The notes: generated from the letters alone by a model not told the origin. A stretch of DNA of 64,000 nt from Methylotuvimicrobium sp. KM2 (GCF_038051925.1 NZ_CP150634.1:3976300-4040299), one strand, 5' to 3'; positions 44,610 through 53,710 are shown, counted from the first letter of the stretch. Numbers and translations are program-made.

Positions 44610-44702
44610 CACGCTCTGCCCCAAGATCCAGCTCTCATCGTTATACATAAGTCAAAAATTTCCCTTTTGCAAACTTAGCCAATGAGACCTCAATACCATT
44701 TA
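44610..44702. repeat. Fragment of the 445-bp element family
   Basis: ctctcatcgttatacataag, then cccttttgcaaacttagcca and atgagacctcaataccatt match the first internal section of 13329-13773 and 14639-15078. No gene is seen between here and 44930. Confidence 0.65.
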
Positions 44703-44930
44703 TCTTAAATTCGGCAGTTAAACCATGAAGCACATGAAGTTCATGAAGGATTTCAAGAAATTACCTAAATCTTCTCGCTAACCTTTTTGGTGAGCGAAAG
44801 CTTGATTCATACGCGTAATAAGTTATTGAATTAACTTCCTATTCTTCATGATCTTCATGGCGAAATGCTTTTTCTAGGCTTATTGTCCTTGGCACACTCG
44901 GCTATCCCTCACCTAGCGCTAGGCGATCCG

Positions 44931-45025
44931 CGTAGGGTACGCTGTGCGTACCATGGTAACCCCGCAATGTTCACGTGCCAACCGAGCCGCCAGGGCACGG
45001 CTTTGGTACGCGCAGCGTACCCTAC
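44931..45025. repeat. Palindromic repeat (gtagggtacgc..gcgtaccctac)
   Basis: gcgtagggtacgctgtgcgt at the left is answered by ggtacgcgcagcgtacccta at the right, forming a long hairpin of a type dispersed in many proteobacterial genomes. Confidence 0.75.
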
Positions 45026-45111
45026 AATTTATGTATAACGATGAAAGCCCCAGCTTGGGAAAGACACTCCGGAAGATCCGGCGTCCTGAGACCGACACCT
45101 GTCAATCGAGC

Positions 45112-45432
45112 CACCGAACCCCCTTCCAACAGTCGTCTAAGTTATTTCATGCTCGTTCTTATAGGCTCATGGCTGAACAACAGAACTCAGCACGTAGCCC
45201 GTATGCAGCGAAGCGGAATACGGGAATGGCGTGGCTCCGAGCTTCCCGGATTGCGCTACGCTCCATCCGGGCTACGCTGTTTAGACTCCCTCAACAAAGC
45301 TCATAGTTCCAGGACGTTTTTTTTCACGAAATCCTTAGCTTGATGCGTATGGCCACCGAACCCCCTTCCAACAGTTGTCTAAGTTATTTCATGCTCGTTC
45401 TTAATAGGCTCATGGCTGAACAACAGAACTCA
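45112..45432. repeat. About 80-bp direct repeat flanking a gtagcccg-type palindrome
   Basis: caccgaacccccttccaaca .. gctgaacaacagaactcag occurs at about 45112-45191 and again at about 45352-45432 with two or three differences. Between the copies lies the palindrome 45193-45279, a second copy of the repeat at 10499-10588. fliW ends 14 bases after. Confidence 0.85.
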
Positions 45433-45446
45433 GGATAAAGCCTTAT

Positions 45447-45908
45447 CTAGGCTTCCGAAAAGTCGATTTCGTGATTTTTTTCGGTCAAGGTGATGCTTTG
45501 CTCGACTTGAACCAATACTTTTTGAATACCTTTTCTCGAATTGACATTGATCAGAATCGGCGATTTGATCGAGCCTTTGATGGTAGGCTTGCTCGACTCT
45601 TCGTCATTCTCGTCGGTGTGCAATAGAATCAGTACGGCTAATTCGTCCGGACTACTCAGCTCAAGCAAGGCTTGCTCTTCGTCAGTCAAAATAAAACTGT
45701 AATTGATATTGAAGTCGACAGGATTGGCCGCGGAAAACGTCAAATCTTCGTCATCGACGGATTGCAACCAAAAAATAATCGGATTATCTTCCTGATGGAA
45801 AAGCTTAAACCGAGTTTGATCTTCAAAACCGGGAATGCCTTTCGGAAAAACGATGATAGTATCGGGGTCGACGCGTTGTTCGCCGAGAAATTTTGATTTG
45901 ATTTCCAT
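45447..45908 (-). CDS. fliW: Flagellar assembly factor FliW
   Basis: The 153-residue FliW-family protein has FPKGIPGFEDQTRFKLFHQE (about 22-41), FWLQSVDDEDLTF and a C-terminal KVLVQVEQSITL-like strand region. FliW binds flagellin and antagonises CsrA in bacteria that have it. No csrA or flagellar gene is near; the neighbours are repeats and a small lipoprotein gene. The assignment is confident from sequence; the cellular role here is inferred. Confidence 0.92.
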   Translation of the reverse strand: MEIKSKFLGEQRVDPDTIIVFPKGIPGFEDQTRFKLFHQEDNPIIFWLQSVDDEDLTFSAANPVDFNINYSFILTDEEQALLELSSPDELAVLILLHTDENDEESSKPTIKGSIKSPILINVNSRKGIQKVLVQVEQSITLTEKNHEIDFSEA

Positions 45909-45993
45909 GATTATTGCCTGTTGAATTTAAAATAGCCTTTAAGTATAGACCACACTATCGATTGATCGGTAACGAACACAAACACCGTCGGCT

Positions 45994-46245
45994 TCATTTT
46001 TGATAGTTTTCGTAATAGTCTTTTTGAACATCATAAATAAAGCTGTCGGTTCCGTCACGAATGCCATACATTAAATCATAAACGCCTCGCTCGGCATCTC
46101 TGATAAATGCATGGATATTACTAAAAAATCCGACCGTCTGCTCACGATCCGGCAAACTGCTTGCAGATTCGCCCCGATGATTACCGGTACAGCCGAAATT
46201 GACCGCGCTTAACAAAATCATTACCAATCCGATTATGGGTTTCAT
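45994..46245 (-). CDS. Small predicted lipoprotein
   Basis: The 83-residue protein has a signal peptide MKPIIGLVMILLSAVNFGC followed by a polar, charged mature part (RDAERGVYDLMYGIRDGTDS). Cys19 could be lipidated, although Asn-Phe-Gly before it is not an ideal lipobox. The ATG at 46245 has GGAGA 6 bases upstream and is preferred over an in-frame start 45 bases earlier. No family recognised. Confidence 0.65.
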   Translation of the reverse strand: MKPIIGLVMILLSAVNFGCTGNHRGESASSLPDREQTVGFFSNIHAFIRDAERGVYDLMYGIRDGTDSFIYDVQKDYYENYQK

Positions 46246-46494
46246 ACAATTCTCCGACAGTTTGCTATTGCCAAGCAATAACAAAGCCAACTAAAAAAGA
46301 ACCCTATAACCTATTGATAAAAAATACAATCATCCTCGCACACAGAAAGAACGCCAACTTTTCGTCACCCGACTATCCCTGCTTTTTCTTTTTAGCTCCC
46401 GTCCGATACCGGCTGACGCCACCCAAAATGAGGTGCTGAACAGGTAAGGATTTGGTTATAAATAACTTCCCTATTATTTGATTTAGGGTAGGCG

Positions 46495-46593
46495 GGTTCG
46501 GTAGCTCGATTGACAGGTGTCGGCGGCAGGGAAAGCCGCCGTCAAGCCTACAAGGATGTATTTACGGCGCCCTGTCAAGCGAGCTACCGAACC
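46495..46593. repeat. 99-bp palindromic repeat (copy without nested MITE)
   Basis: The 23-base ends (GGTTCGGTAGCTCG then aTTGACAGG, inverse CCTGTCAAGC then GAGCTACCGAACC) have one mismatch. Inside are the hairpin tcggcggc..gccgcc and a single TTTA (46561-46564), where the copies at 86-241 and near 14514 hold a 65-bp MITE. The remaining bases from 46246 to 46620 show nothing else. Confidence 0.85.
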
Positions 46594-46620
46594 AGCTAGA
46601 AAGCTCATGATTTCAATAAG

Positions 46621-47487
46621 TTATTTGTCACGAAACCTTAAATAAGGACCGCTAAAAATCATCAATGCAATGAGGGCCAAAATCCAACTTAATTCGTAGC
46701 GAACCACTTGCTGCTGACGAAGATCGACGGCCCGCAATGCTCTACTAAGCTGCTCCGGCGTTTCCAGGTGATGATAGTGCAGGCCCGTAATTCCGGCCAA
46801 GCGTTGCAGAACCTGTTCTTTAACCGACGTCAAATACTCGCCCGATGAGGCCTGCCTTTTGCGAATACGCCTATCTGCTTCATCGACTTGCCAATAACCG
46901 GTTTGAATGTTGTTTTGATCGTATTTAGGAATCGGAACCGGCAATAGATTACCGACCCCAACCAACAAGCCTTTAACCTTGCCTCGCTCAAGCAGGAATC
47001 TCGGATCTTTAACAGACTCCGGCGTTTGCTGCCCATCGGTAAAAAAAACCAGACTGGGATTCGAATCGATTTTTGCGGCTTCGCGAAGACTCGTATATAA
47101 GCCCCTAGCGATATGACTATCCGCAGCCCAAGCCATGCGCCAATCGATTTTCATTAGACTTTCTTCAATGACCGAGTAGTGTTCGCACACTTCGAGCGGA
47201 TCGAACAACAAAAAACTATTTTTTGTGGTAAACAAACCTAACCCCACATGCGATTGACAAGGCAAAGCCGATACCACCTCTTTCAAGCTCTCCTTAACAA
47301 ACGAAAGACGATCCGACGGCATGCCGTCGACATGGTAATCGCGCGCATTCATACTTTGCGTGATATCGATGACAAAAATCAGATTATAGCTGTCCTTGCG
47401 AAGTGAAATAGTCGGTTTAAACAAAGCCAGCAACAGTAAAGCAGCGGGCAACATCAAAAACCAAAGGCGCTTATCCTTAAGCATCAT
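46621..47487 (-). CDS. MxaL-like von Willebrand factor A domain membrane protein
   Basis: The 288-residue protein has an N-terminal helix (LWFLMLPAALLLLALF), a vWA domain with MIDAS residues FVIDITQSMNARD (about 39-51) and FFTDGQQ (about 147), and a C-terminal membrane helix (LSWILALIALMIFSGPYL). vWA/TPR pairs of this kind occur as mxaK-mxaL in methanol dehydrogenase clusters and as BatA/BatB-like genes elsewhere. Its start overlaps the TPR gene stop (TAATG). No mxaF, I, R or A gene is in the window, so a methanol-oxidation role is suggested, not shown. Confidence 0.75.
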   Translation of the reverse strand: MMLKDKRLWFLMLPAALLLLALFKPTISLRKDSYNLIFVIDITQSMNARDYHVDGMPSDRLSFVKESLKEVVSALPCQSHVGLGLFTTKNSFLLFDPLEVCEHYSVIEESLMKIDWRMAWAADSHIARGLYTSLREAAKIDSNPSLVFFTDGQQTPESVKDPRFLLERGKVKGLLVGVGNLLPVPIPKYDQNNIQTGYWQVDEADRRIRKRQASSGEYLTSVKEQVLQRLAGITGLHYHHLETPEQLSRALRAVDLRQQQVVRYELSWILALIALMIFSGPYLRFRDK

Positions 47488-48071
47488 TAAGGCCCGCCTT
47501 CCGGAACACCCGGCATAACCGCATGCACGCTACTTTTATGACCTTGCCAGTCGGCTTTTTCCTCTTCCTTGGCGGGCGGGCGAATACGTAGAGCGAACTC
47601 AAGATTGTAGCGCGCCTGCCAATGTTCAGGCTCGACCGCCAGCACCTGCTTAAAGGCTTGCTCGGCCAAATCCAGCAAGGTATTGATCTGCCCGTACTCC
47701 CAAACGCCCTTGGCATTCCATAACTTGGCCGCTTGCTGCAAATAAATCGCGCCCATGTTGTATTTCACATCGACACGAAAACCGGCGTCGACAAGTGGCT
47801 CTATTTGTAAATAAAGCCGCAAGGCTTGTTGAAAATCCCCTTCCCTATTGAGATCAACGGCTTTGGCAAAAATAACCTCGGGCGGCAAATTGTCGCCGGC
47901 AAGCGCAATCGTTTCGGGTTGTCGAATCATCGTATTGAACTTCATCAGCTGTTGCAATTCACTGAGTTCGCGCACAGACCATGCCGCTAACACAAGCAAC
48001 AGCAACCATGCCCCTACCGGGTGATAGGAATTCCAAAGCGTTATTTTTTTCGGTCGTTTAAATATCTGCAT
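47487..48071 (-). CDS. MxaK-like TPR membrane protein
   Basis: The 194-residue protein starts MQIFKRPKKITLWNS, has a membrane anchor WLLLLVLAAWSVREL (about 20-38) and TPR-like repeats at about 75-175, including EGDFQQALRLYLQIEPLVDA and DLAEQAFKQVLAVEPEHWQA. The ATG at 48071 is preferred; an upstream in-frame start at 48170 would add 33 basic residues before the anchor. It is coupled to the vWA gene downstream, the MxaK-MxaL order. MxaK assignment is moderate because TPR proteins diverge quickly. Confidence 0.7.
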   Translation of the reverse strand: MQIFKRPKKITLWNSYHPVGAWLLLLVLAAWSVRELSELQQLMKFNTMIRQPETIALAGDNLPPEVIFAKAVDLNREGDFQQALRLYLQIEPLVDAGFRVDVKYNMGAIYLQQAAKLWNAKGVWEYGQINTLLDLAEQAFKQVLAVEPEHWQARYNLEFALRIRPPAKEEEKADWQGHKSSVHAVMPGVPEGGP

Positions 48072-48273
48072 TATTGGCTTGTCAATTCGATATCGGCGGT
48101 AATGTACCTTTTTTCGGCATTCTACTGTAGATTTAGGGCTTGAAAAACCGCTAAATCGGCGGACCGTCAAAAGCCTGGCAACTGCTCGCCGAAATCTAAT
48201 ATACCGCCGAGTTTGTCAGCAACTTACCGGCTAAGTTAAACTGATGCCGTTTCCCCATGCGGAGTCGCCGTTC

Positions 48274-48405
48274 ATGTCAGGTTTTTTCAGAAAATTACTC
48301 GGATTCGTGTTGCTGTTGACAACAATAGGCTTGGCAACGTGTCAATCGATGCTGAAAGCCGAACCGGTATTCGATCAACTGCTGCTTTCGCAATCCAAGC
48401 AATGA
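48274..48405 (+). CDS. 43-residue secreted peptide or lipoprotein
   Basis: A short frame encodes a clear signal sequence (MSGFFRKLLGFVLLLTTIGL then ATCQSML) with Cys23 in a plausible lipobox (GLATC), followed by a 20-residue mature tail. Its TGA overlaps the ATG of the XpaC-like gene (ATGA), which supports real, coupled translation. No family recognised. Confidence 0.6.
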   Translation: MSGFFRKLLGFVLLLTTIGLATCQSMLKAEPVFDQLLLSQSKQ

Positions 48406-49271
48406 CGCAAAGCCAAAACTTTCGAAAGCCCAAGCGCTTTACCTCGAACTCCTTGCAAAAATACTCGCCAAGGGGCCTGCTGCTCTATTTTCTGCCGATC
48501 GCACTACTGCCTGCAATCGTGATTGCGCTAGCCAAAGGCAATTTGACCGCGATCCTCGTCAACGCCACGGCTTATACCTTGTACCTATTCTCGGCCTGGT
48601 GCTTGCGCAAAGGGCTTCAAGCCGAAGCGCGGCATCGACAAAGACCGATGGCCTCAGCATCGAAGTATCCATTAAAATTGCTTGCCGCCATCATTACCGC
48701 ATTGACGACCGGCATGCTTGCCTGGCTCGGCGCACGGCAAACCTTACCGGTCGCGGCAGCATACGCAAGCGGAGCGTTTTTGGGCATGTTTTTAAGTTAC
48801 GGTTTCGACCCCAAAGCCAAAAGCACACAGGGCGCTCAGGGCTATTCGGGCGAAGAACTCGGAAAAGCGCTTGCCGAATCTCACGCCATGATTCGGCGTA
48901 TCGAGCAAGCCGGCGGCAAAATCCGCAATCACGAATTCAATAACCGCATCGAACGCATCTGCGAAATCGCCGACAACATAATCGCCCAAATCGAAGCCGA
49001 TCCGCGCGATTTTCGAAGGGCCCGAAAATTTCTCAATGTCTATCTCGACGGCGCGATGCAAGTCACCGAAGGTTACGCTAAAACGCATAGTCAACTCCAA
49101 CTCGGCCAACTAGAACCTGCACAATTGGAACAAAACTTTCGCAATGTTCTCGAAACGATCGAAACATCGTTTCTGGAACAACAGCAAAAACTGCTTGAAG
49201 ACGACATTTTCGATCTCGATGTCAAAATCGAAGTATTGACCGCGCAACTCAAACGGGAAGGCATACTGTAA
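48402..49271 (+). CDS. XpaC-like (5-bromo-4-chloroindolyl phosphate hydrolysis) family protein
   Basis: The 289-residue protein has three or four N-terminal membrane helices (LLLYFLPIALLPAIVIALAK near 27-46; LLAAIITALTTGMLAWLG near 90-107) and a C-terminal helical XpaC domain (RRIEQAGGKIRNHEFNNRIE, about 165). XpaC and TelA genes are typically adjacent, as here. The start at 48402 overlaps the small lipoprotein stop; an earlier in-frame start at 48339 lies inside that gene. The biochemical role of XpaC is unclear. Confidence 0.85.
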   Translation: MTQSQNFRKPKRFTSNSLQKYSPRGLLLYFLPIALLPAIVIALAKGNLTAILVNATAYTLYLFSAWCLRKGLQAEARHRQRPMASASKYPLKLLAAIITALTTGMLAWLGARQTLPVAAAYASGAFLGMFLSYGFDPKAKSTQGAQGYSGEELGKALAESHAMIRRIEQAGGKIRNHEFNNRIERICEIADNIIAQIEADPRDFRRARKFLNVYLDGAMQVTEGYAKTHSQLQLGQLEPAQLEQNFRNVLETIETSFLEQQQKLLEDDIFDLDVKIEVLTAQLKREGIL

Positions 49272-49298
49272 TGCTTTCTAACAACAAAGGTACCCTCC

Positions 49299-50429
49299 AT
49301 GACTGATCAACCTTTATCCACAGCGACCGCAACAGAATCGAACGAGCCGATCCCCGGAATATCGAAAGACATCATTTCCTACCAAGCCGCCCCGCCGGAA
49401 AAACGGGAACAAGTCGAACAATTGTTACAAGAAATCGACATAAACGACACACATTCGATACTGTTCTTCGGCAGCAAGGCCCAAGAACAACTGACATCGA
49501 TTTCCGACCGCATGCTCGACGGCGTCAAAAACAAAGACATCGGCCCGGCCGGCAACGACCTCAATGAAATGGTCGCGACACTACGCGGCTTCGATGTCGA
49601 TGATCTCGATCCGAACAAAAAGCCGAGCTTTATGGCGAGACTCTTCGGCAAAGCCAAACCCGTCGTCAAATTTTTGCAGCAATACGAAGAAGTCCGAAAA
49701 CAAATCGATACGATCAGCGACAAGCTGGAACGCCACAAAACCGAACTACTCACCGACATCACATCGCTCGACCGGCTTTATCAAGCCAATTTGGAATACT
49801 TTCACACGCTCGAGGATTATATCGCCGCCGGCGAAGAACAATTACGCAGGCTCGATGAAGAAATCATTCCGCAGCAACAACAACAAGCCGAAGCCGGACA
49901 AGAAATCATCGCCGCGCAACAACTGCGCGACCTGCGCTCGGCCCGCGACGATCTCGAACGCCGCGTTCACGACCTACGCCTGACCCGCCAGGTTTCGATG
50001 CAAAGCCTACCCAGCATCCGCCTGGTACAAGAAAACGATAAAGGCCTAGTCAGCAAGATCAGCTCGACGCTGGTCAACACAGTGCCGTTATGGCGTCAAC
50101 AATTGGCGACCGCCGTCACCATCTTCCGCTCGTCTCAAGCCGCGCAGACCGTTAAAGCGGCAACCGATTTGACCAACGACTTACTGACCGCCAACGCCGA
50201 AACTCTCAAGCAAGCCAATGCCGAAACGCGCAAACAAATCGAACGCGGCGTATTCGATATTGAAACGATCAAACAAGCCAATCGCACCTTGATCGAGACC
50301 ATCGAAGAAAGCCTACAAATTGCCGATCAAGGAAAAAAAATGCGCAGCGAAGCGGTCGTTCAACTGCAGGAATGCGAAGATGAGCTACGCAAAACACTTA
50401 GTTCCGCGCAGAGCAAGTCGGCGAGCTAG
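49299..50429 (+). CDS. TelA/KlaA-family toxic anion resistance protein
   Basis: The 376-residue soluble, highly helical protein matches the TelA family: NDLNEMVATLRGFDVDDLDP (about 86), KAKPVVKFLQQYEEVRKQID, DRLYQANLEYFHTLEDYIAA (about 161-180) and RLVQENDKGLVSKISSTLVN (about 241). Relatives were first linked to tellurite resistance and later to envelope stress and toxic anions. It is paired with the XpaC-like gene 27 bases upstream. Two REP copies follow its stop. Confidence 0.9.
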   Translation: MTDQPLSTATATESNEPIPGISKDIISYQAAPPEKREQVEQLLQEIDINDTHSILFFGSKAQEQLTSISDRMLDGVKNKDIGPAGNDLNEMVATLRGFDVDDLDPNKKPSFMARLFGKAKPVVKFLQQYEEVRKQIDTISDKLERHKTELLTDITSLDRLYQANLEYFHTLEDYIAAGEEQLRRLDEEIIPQQQQQAEAGQEIIAAQQLRDLRSARDDLERRVHDLRLTRQVSMQSLPSIRLVQENDKGLVSKISSTLVNTVPLWRQQLATAVTIFRSSQAAQTVKAATDLTNDLLTANAETLKQANAETRKQIERGVFDIETIKQANRTLIETIEESLQIADQGKKMRSEAVVQLQECEDELRKTLSSAQSKSAS

Positions 50430-50436
50430 GTAACCC

Positions 50437-50549
50437 CTGGTTCCCACGGTCCTCCGTGGGAACCCATACCGAGGCCCAGTACAAGCACGAAACACATGCC
50501 GGCACGGAAGCGCCGGTATGCATTCCCACGCCGGAGCGTGGGAACGAGG
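50437..50549. repeat. REP unit (double hairpin)
   Basis: The unit consists of hairpin ggttcccacggtcctccgtg with its closing ggaacc, a linker, then hairpin cattcccacgccggagcgtg with ggaacg. It is the same composite as the tandem arrays further right. Confidence 0.9.
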
Positions 50550-50678
50550 CGGTGTAAACCCCATACAGATATCAAACACAGCCACGAGTCACACGCCGCT
50601 ACCGAAGCTAAACCCACAGGCCCAGGCACAACCTCGGCCAAATGCGCATCGCTAACGCTCAACACACCCGATCGTTCC

Positions 50679-50791
50679 CTGGTTCCCACGGTCCTCCGTG
50701 GGAACCCATACCGAGGCCCAGTACAAGCACGAAACACATGCCGGCACGGAAGCGCCGGTATGCATTCCCACGCCGGAACATAGAAACGAGG
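50679..50791. repeat. REP unit (double hairpin), second copy
   Basis: Same composition as 50437-50549, with decay in the second hairpin (ccggaacatagaaacgagg). The DNA between the two copies and from 50792 to 51058 holds no convincing gene. Confidence 0.88.
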
Positions 50792-51058
50792 CGGACGCCC
50801 AATACAACCTACTGCCCTGATAATTTCCAGCTTACTGTCAATTTAATCTCGAATTCTTCTAAATCCGAATAACGAGACTTTATCCTCAAAAACGCCAGGA
50901 ATCAGCGGCTCGAATATTCGGGATTTATTCCTAAAGACAAGTCCGATAACGCTGACTTACACTATGCGCCCTTATGGGGGAGGGCCCCACGATACGGTTG
51001 GCATTTGCCTGGCTAATCGTATGAAAACAACAGAAATAGGCTGTAAGGTTTCTTAAGA

Positions 51059-52873
51059 GTGTTATTGAACAGATTGAACAAACACATCGAGTTCATCGGC
51101 ATCATGCTGTTATGTATGCTCTTACCGACGACTGCATTCGCAATGCCTTTCGAGATACAGGAACTGGAATTCAAAGGCTCTAAAGTTACCGACATCATCC
51201 GAGTACTATCCGAGGACGCTCAGGTCAACATCGTCGCGACACCGGAAGCCGGTGACAAAGAAGTGACGGTGTTTTTAAAAAAAGTGACGCTCGAAGAAGC
51301 GATACGCGCGATCTGCCGTATCAGCGGCTTGTGGTACCGGCGCGACGACGGCGTCAACGGCACCTACCGGTTAATGACCAAAGAACAATACAGCAAAGAC
51401 CTGGTCGTCGGACAAGACGACTCGATCCGCGTATTCCAATTGCGCAATCCGAATGTGATAGCGATCGCGATGGCGATCGAGGATTTGTACGGCAACCGTG
51501 TCCAAGTGTCTTACGGCAACAGCATGATGATGGGAGGCGGCCTTGGCGGCGCTTCCGGCGGACGAGGAGGCTTCGGCGGAGGCGCTCGTAGCGGCGGCTT
51601 CGGTGGAGGCGGTCGTAGCGGCGGTTTCGGCGGCGGCCGATCGTCCAACCGCTTCGGCGGTCGCGTCGGAGGCAGCGGCGGACGCGGTTTTTCGGGCAAT
51701 TCGCGTTCGGGCGGCGGACGCTTCGGCATGCCGCTGACGCAAAGCGAACAATTGCCCGACGACTTGACGGTAGAACAAATCGAAGCCCTGTCCGCAGACG
51801 GCGGTAAACAAGTCGAAGGCGAACGGCTATCGCAAATCTCGGGCTTAAACAAGATCATCTTCGTGACCGTCAATACCGAACACAACCTGTTGATCGTCAA
51901 AACCAGCGACACATCGGTGCTGAAATCGATCGCGAGCCTGGTCGAGCAACTGGACCGCCCGCAAACCCAAGTGATGCTGGAAATGAAGATCATCGACATC
52001 AAAGTCGGCGAAGACTTCTCGTCGTTATTCAGCCTCGAGTTCAGAGACACCGCGTTCAGCGGCGACAGCCTGAATCCGATCATCATGGGCGGCGCGGCGC
52101 CGTTCACCGGCGGAGGCACGTTGATTTACGAATTTCTCAGCGAAAACATCAAGGCGAACATCGAATTGCTGGAGCGTAACAACCGCATCAATGTGGTTTC
52201 CAAACCGATGATCGTCGCCTCGAACCACCGCCCGGCGACCTTGTTCGTCGGCGAAGAACGCATCATGGTGCGCGGCTACTCGATCGACGCGATTGACAAC
52301 CTGAATACCACGCGCACGGTCACGACGCCGGAAACAGAGCTGGAAGAAATCGGCACGACACTGGAGATCATCCCGCACATCAACAGCGACGGCAGCATCC
52401 ATATTCAATTGCGACAGGAAAACGCGACGTTGAACGAAGGCGCGGCGGTGATACCGGTCACCGATAATATCGGCGGCGTCGTCAACCTACCGGTCGACAC
52501 GATCACGACCGCGCGACTGGAAGGCGAAATCTTCGCCAAACACGGTTACACGGTTGCGGTCGGCGGCTTGATCCGCGACAGCTTTTCGAGAAACCGGCGC
52601 AAGGTACCGTTTTTGGCCGACATACCGATAATCGGCAACGTCTTCCGCTCGACGGTCGATGAAGACAGCAAATCGGAAATGGTGCTGCTGATCACGCCGT
52701 ACATCCTGAACGAAGGCGACGCGCGGGAAACTTACGATCCGACCCGGCAATATCATCAATACGCGCCGGATGCGGCCTACAAGCCGGACCCGCTACCGGA
52801 ACGCAGCAAACCGGCTTTGCCCGAATGCGGTGAATATTGCGCGCCGGCCAAATTGAGAGAGTCGGACTTATGA
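51059..52873 (+). CDS. Secretin (GspD/PilQ-like) with glycine-rich insert
   Basis: The 604-residue outer-membrane secretin has a signal peptide ending LLPTTAFA (about 29), an N0/STN-like domain (about 33-105) and an N1-like domain (FQLRNPNVIAIAMAIEDLYG). A Gly-Arg-Ser-Phe-rich low-complexity region follows at about 160-220 (GGFGGGARSGGFGGGGRSGG). The secretin core contains VPFLADIPIIGNVFRS (about 517-532) and MVLLITPYI. It initiates at GTG 51059. It starts a type II secretion/pseudopilus-like cluster and overlaps the next gene by 4 bases. The Gly-rich insert lies where secretins have N-domain linkers. Confidence 0.92.
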   Translation: MLLNRLNKHIEFIGIMLLCMLLPTTAFAMPFEIQELEFKGSKVTDIIRVLSEDAQVNIVATPEAGDKEVTVFLKKVTLEEAIRAICRISGLWYRRDDGVNGTYRLMTKEQYSKDLVVGQDDSIRVFQLRNPNVIAIAMAIEDLYGNRVQVSYGNSMMMGGGLGGASGGRGGFGGGARSGGFGGGGRSGGFGGGRSSNRFGGRVGGSGGRGFSGNSRSGGGRFGMPLTQSEQLPDDLTVEQIEALSADGGKQVEGERLSQISGLNKIIFVTVNTEHNLLIVKTSDTSVLKSIASLVEQLDRPQTQVMLEMKIIDIKVGEDFSSLFSLEFRDTAFSGDSLNPIIMGGAAPFTGGGTLIYEFLSENIKANIELLERNNRINVVSKPMIVASNHRPATLFVGEERIMVRGYSIDAIDNLNTTRTVTTPETELEEIGTTLEIIPHINSDGSIHIQLRQENATLNEGAAVIPVTDNIGGVVNLPVDTITTARLEGEIFAKHGYTVAVGGLIRDSFSRNRRKVPFLADIPIIGNVFRSTVDEDSKSEMVLLITPYILNEGDARETYDPTRQYHQYAPDAAYKPDPLPERSKPALPECGEYCAPAKLRESDL

Positions 52874-53301
52874 TATCCGGATTGAAAACGCTTCTTATCG
52901 CTTGGCTTAGCTTGACGCTAAACGGCTGCGCGCATTTCGGCCTGGACTCGGAAGCCGACATCGCGGCCGAAAACTGCTATGCGTATCGTTACGGCGACAA
53001 ATTACGCCGCATCAACTTCGCGAAGGCATTCGACTGGTGTCACCGCTCGGCGCGCTGGGGCGACGCGAACAGCCAAGCATTGGTCGGCGAACTCCATTAT
53101 ATGGGACTCGGGGGAGAGCGCGATTTGTTTTCAGCCGCACAATGGTTCGATAAAGCGGCGAGACAAGGCCACGCCCATGCGCAATACATGCTGTACCGCA
53201 TCTATTCGCTCAGCGATGATCCGGACCAGCGCGAACAAGCGATCTACTGGCTTCAACAGGCCAGGCAAAGCGGCTACAAACTTGCGCTGCAAGTGCCGTA
53301 G
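52870..53301 (+). CDS. Sel1/TPR-repeat lipoprotein
   Basis: The 143-residue protein has a lipoprotein signal peptide (LLIAWLSLTLNGCAHFG; Cys about 20) and Sel1-type repeats: AKAFDWCHRSARWGDANSQA, DLFSAAQWFDKAARQGHAHA and QAIYWLQQARQSGYKLA. The ATG at 52870 overlaps the secretin stop (ATGA). By position it may be a pilotin or accessory factor for secretin assembly, which is an inference. Confidence 0.8.
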   Translation: MISGLKTLLIAWLSLTLNGCAHFGLDSEADIAAENCYAYRYGDKLRRINFAKAFDWCHRSARWGDANSQALVGELHYMGLGGERDLFSAAQWFDKAARQGHAHAQYMLYRIYSLSDDPDQREQAIYWLQQARQSGYKLALQVP

Positions 53302-53306
53302 CACCT

Positions 53307-53418
53307 CTGGTTCCCACGATCCTCCGTGGGAACCCATACCGAGACCAAGTACTGGTATGAGGCTAGTAAGGGTATGGAAGCATCGGTCTGCATTCCCACG
53401 CGGAGCGTGGGAACGAGG
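53307..53418. repeat. REP unit (single, diverged)
   Basis: ctggttcccacgatcctccg .. gcattcccacgcggagcgtg then ggaacgagg: the same two-hairpin layout as the arrays, with a diverged linker. Confidence 0.85.
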
Positions 53419-53495
53419 AGCCATAGAAGACGACAATAGAAAACCTGCCCGCGCAAGACCGAAACGCGCGGCAGCGAGAACGAGAGGAAGGAAAA

Positions 53496-53693
53496 ATGAC
53501 AGCACAAAACACCGGCATCTTTGCCGAACCCGTCAAAACCAAACTGAACGAACTGCTCGACGACGTATTGCTGCATGACGGATTCGGCGACATTCGGGTT
53601 GAGGTCAAAATCCTGAAGCGCAAACAGAAAGAAGTCATCCTGCACTGCGGCAAGCAATACCGCTTTGTCGTGGACAGCCCGGTAAAAGGCTGA
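53496..53693 (+). CDS. Small unknown protein of the secretin cluster
   Basis: The 65-residue soluble protein (MTAQNTGIFAEPVKTKLNEL, then LDDVLLHDGFGDIRVEVKIL) has an alpha then beta pattern and a basic KRKQKEVILHCGKQYR stretch. A strong GAGGAAGG ribosome binding site precedes the ATG. It lies between two REP regions and downstream of the secretin and Sel1 genes. No family recognised; the strong start signal and composition argue that it is real. Confidence 0.7.
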   Translation: MTAQNTGIFAEPVKTKLNELLDDVLLHDGFGDIRVEVKILKRKQKEVILHCGKQYRFVVDSPVKG

Positions 53694-53710
53694 GTGGAAC
53701 GAGTACCACT

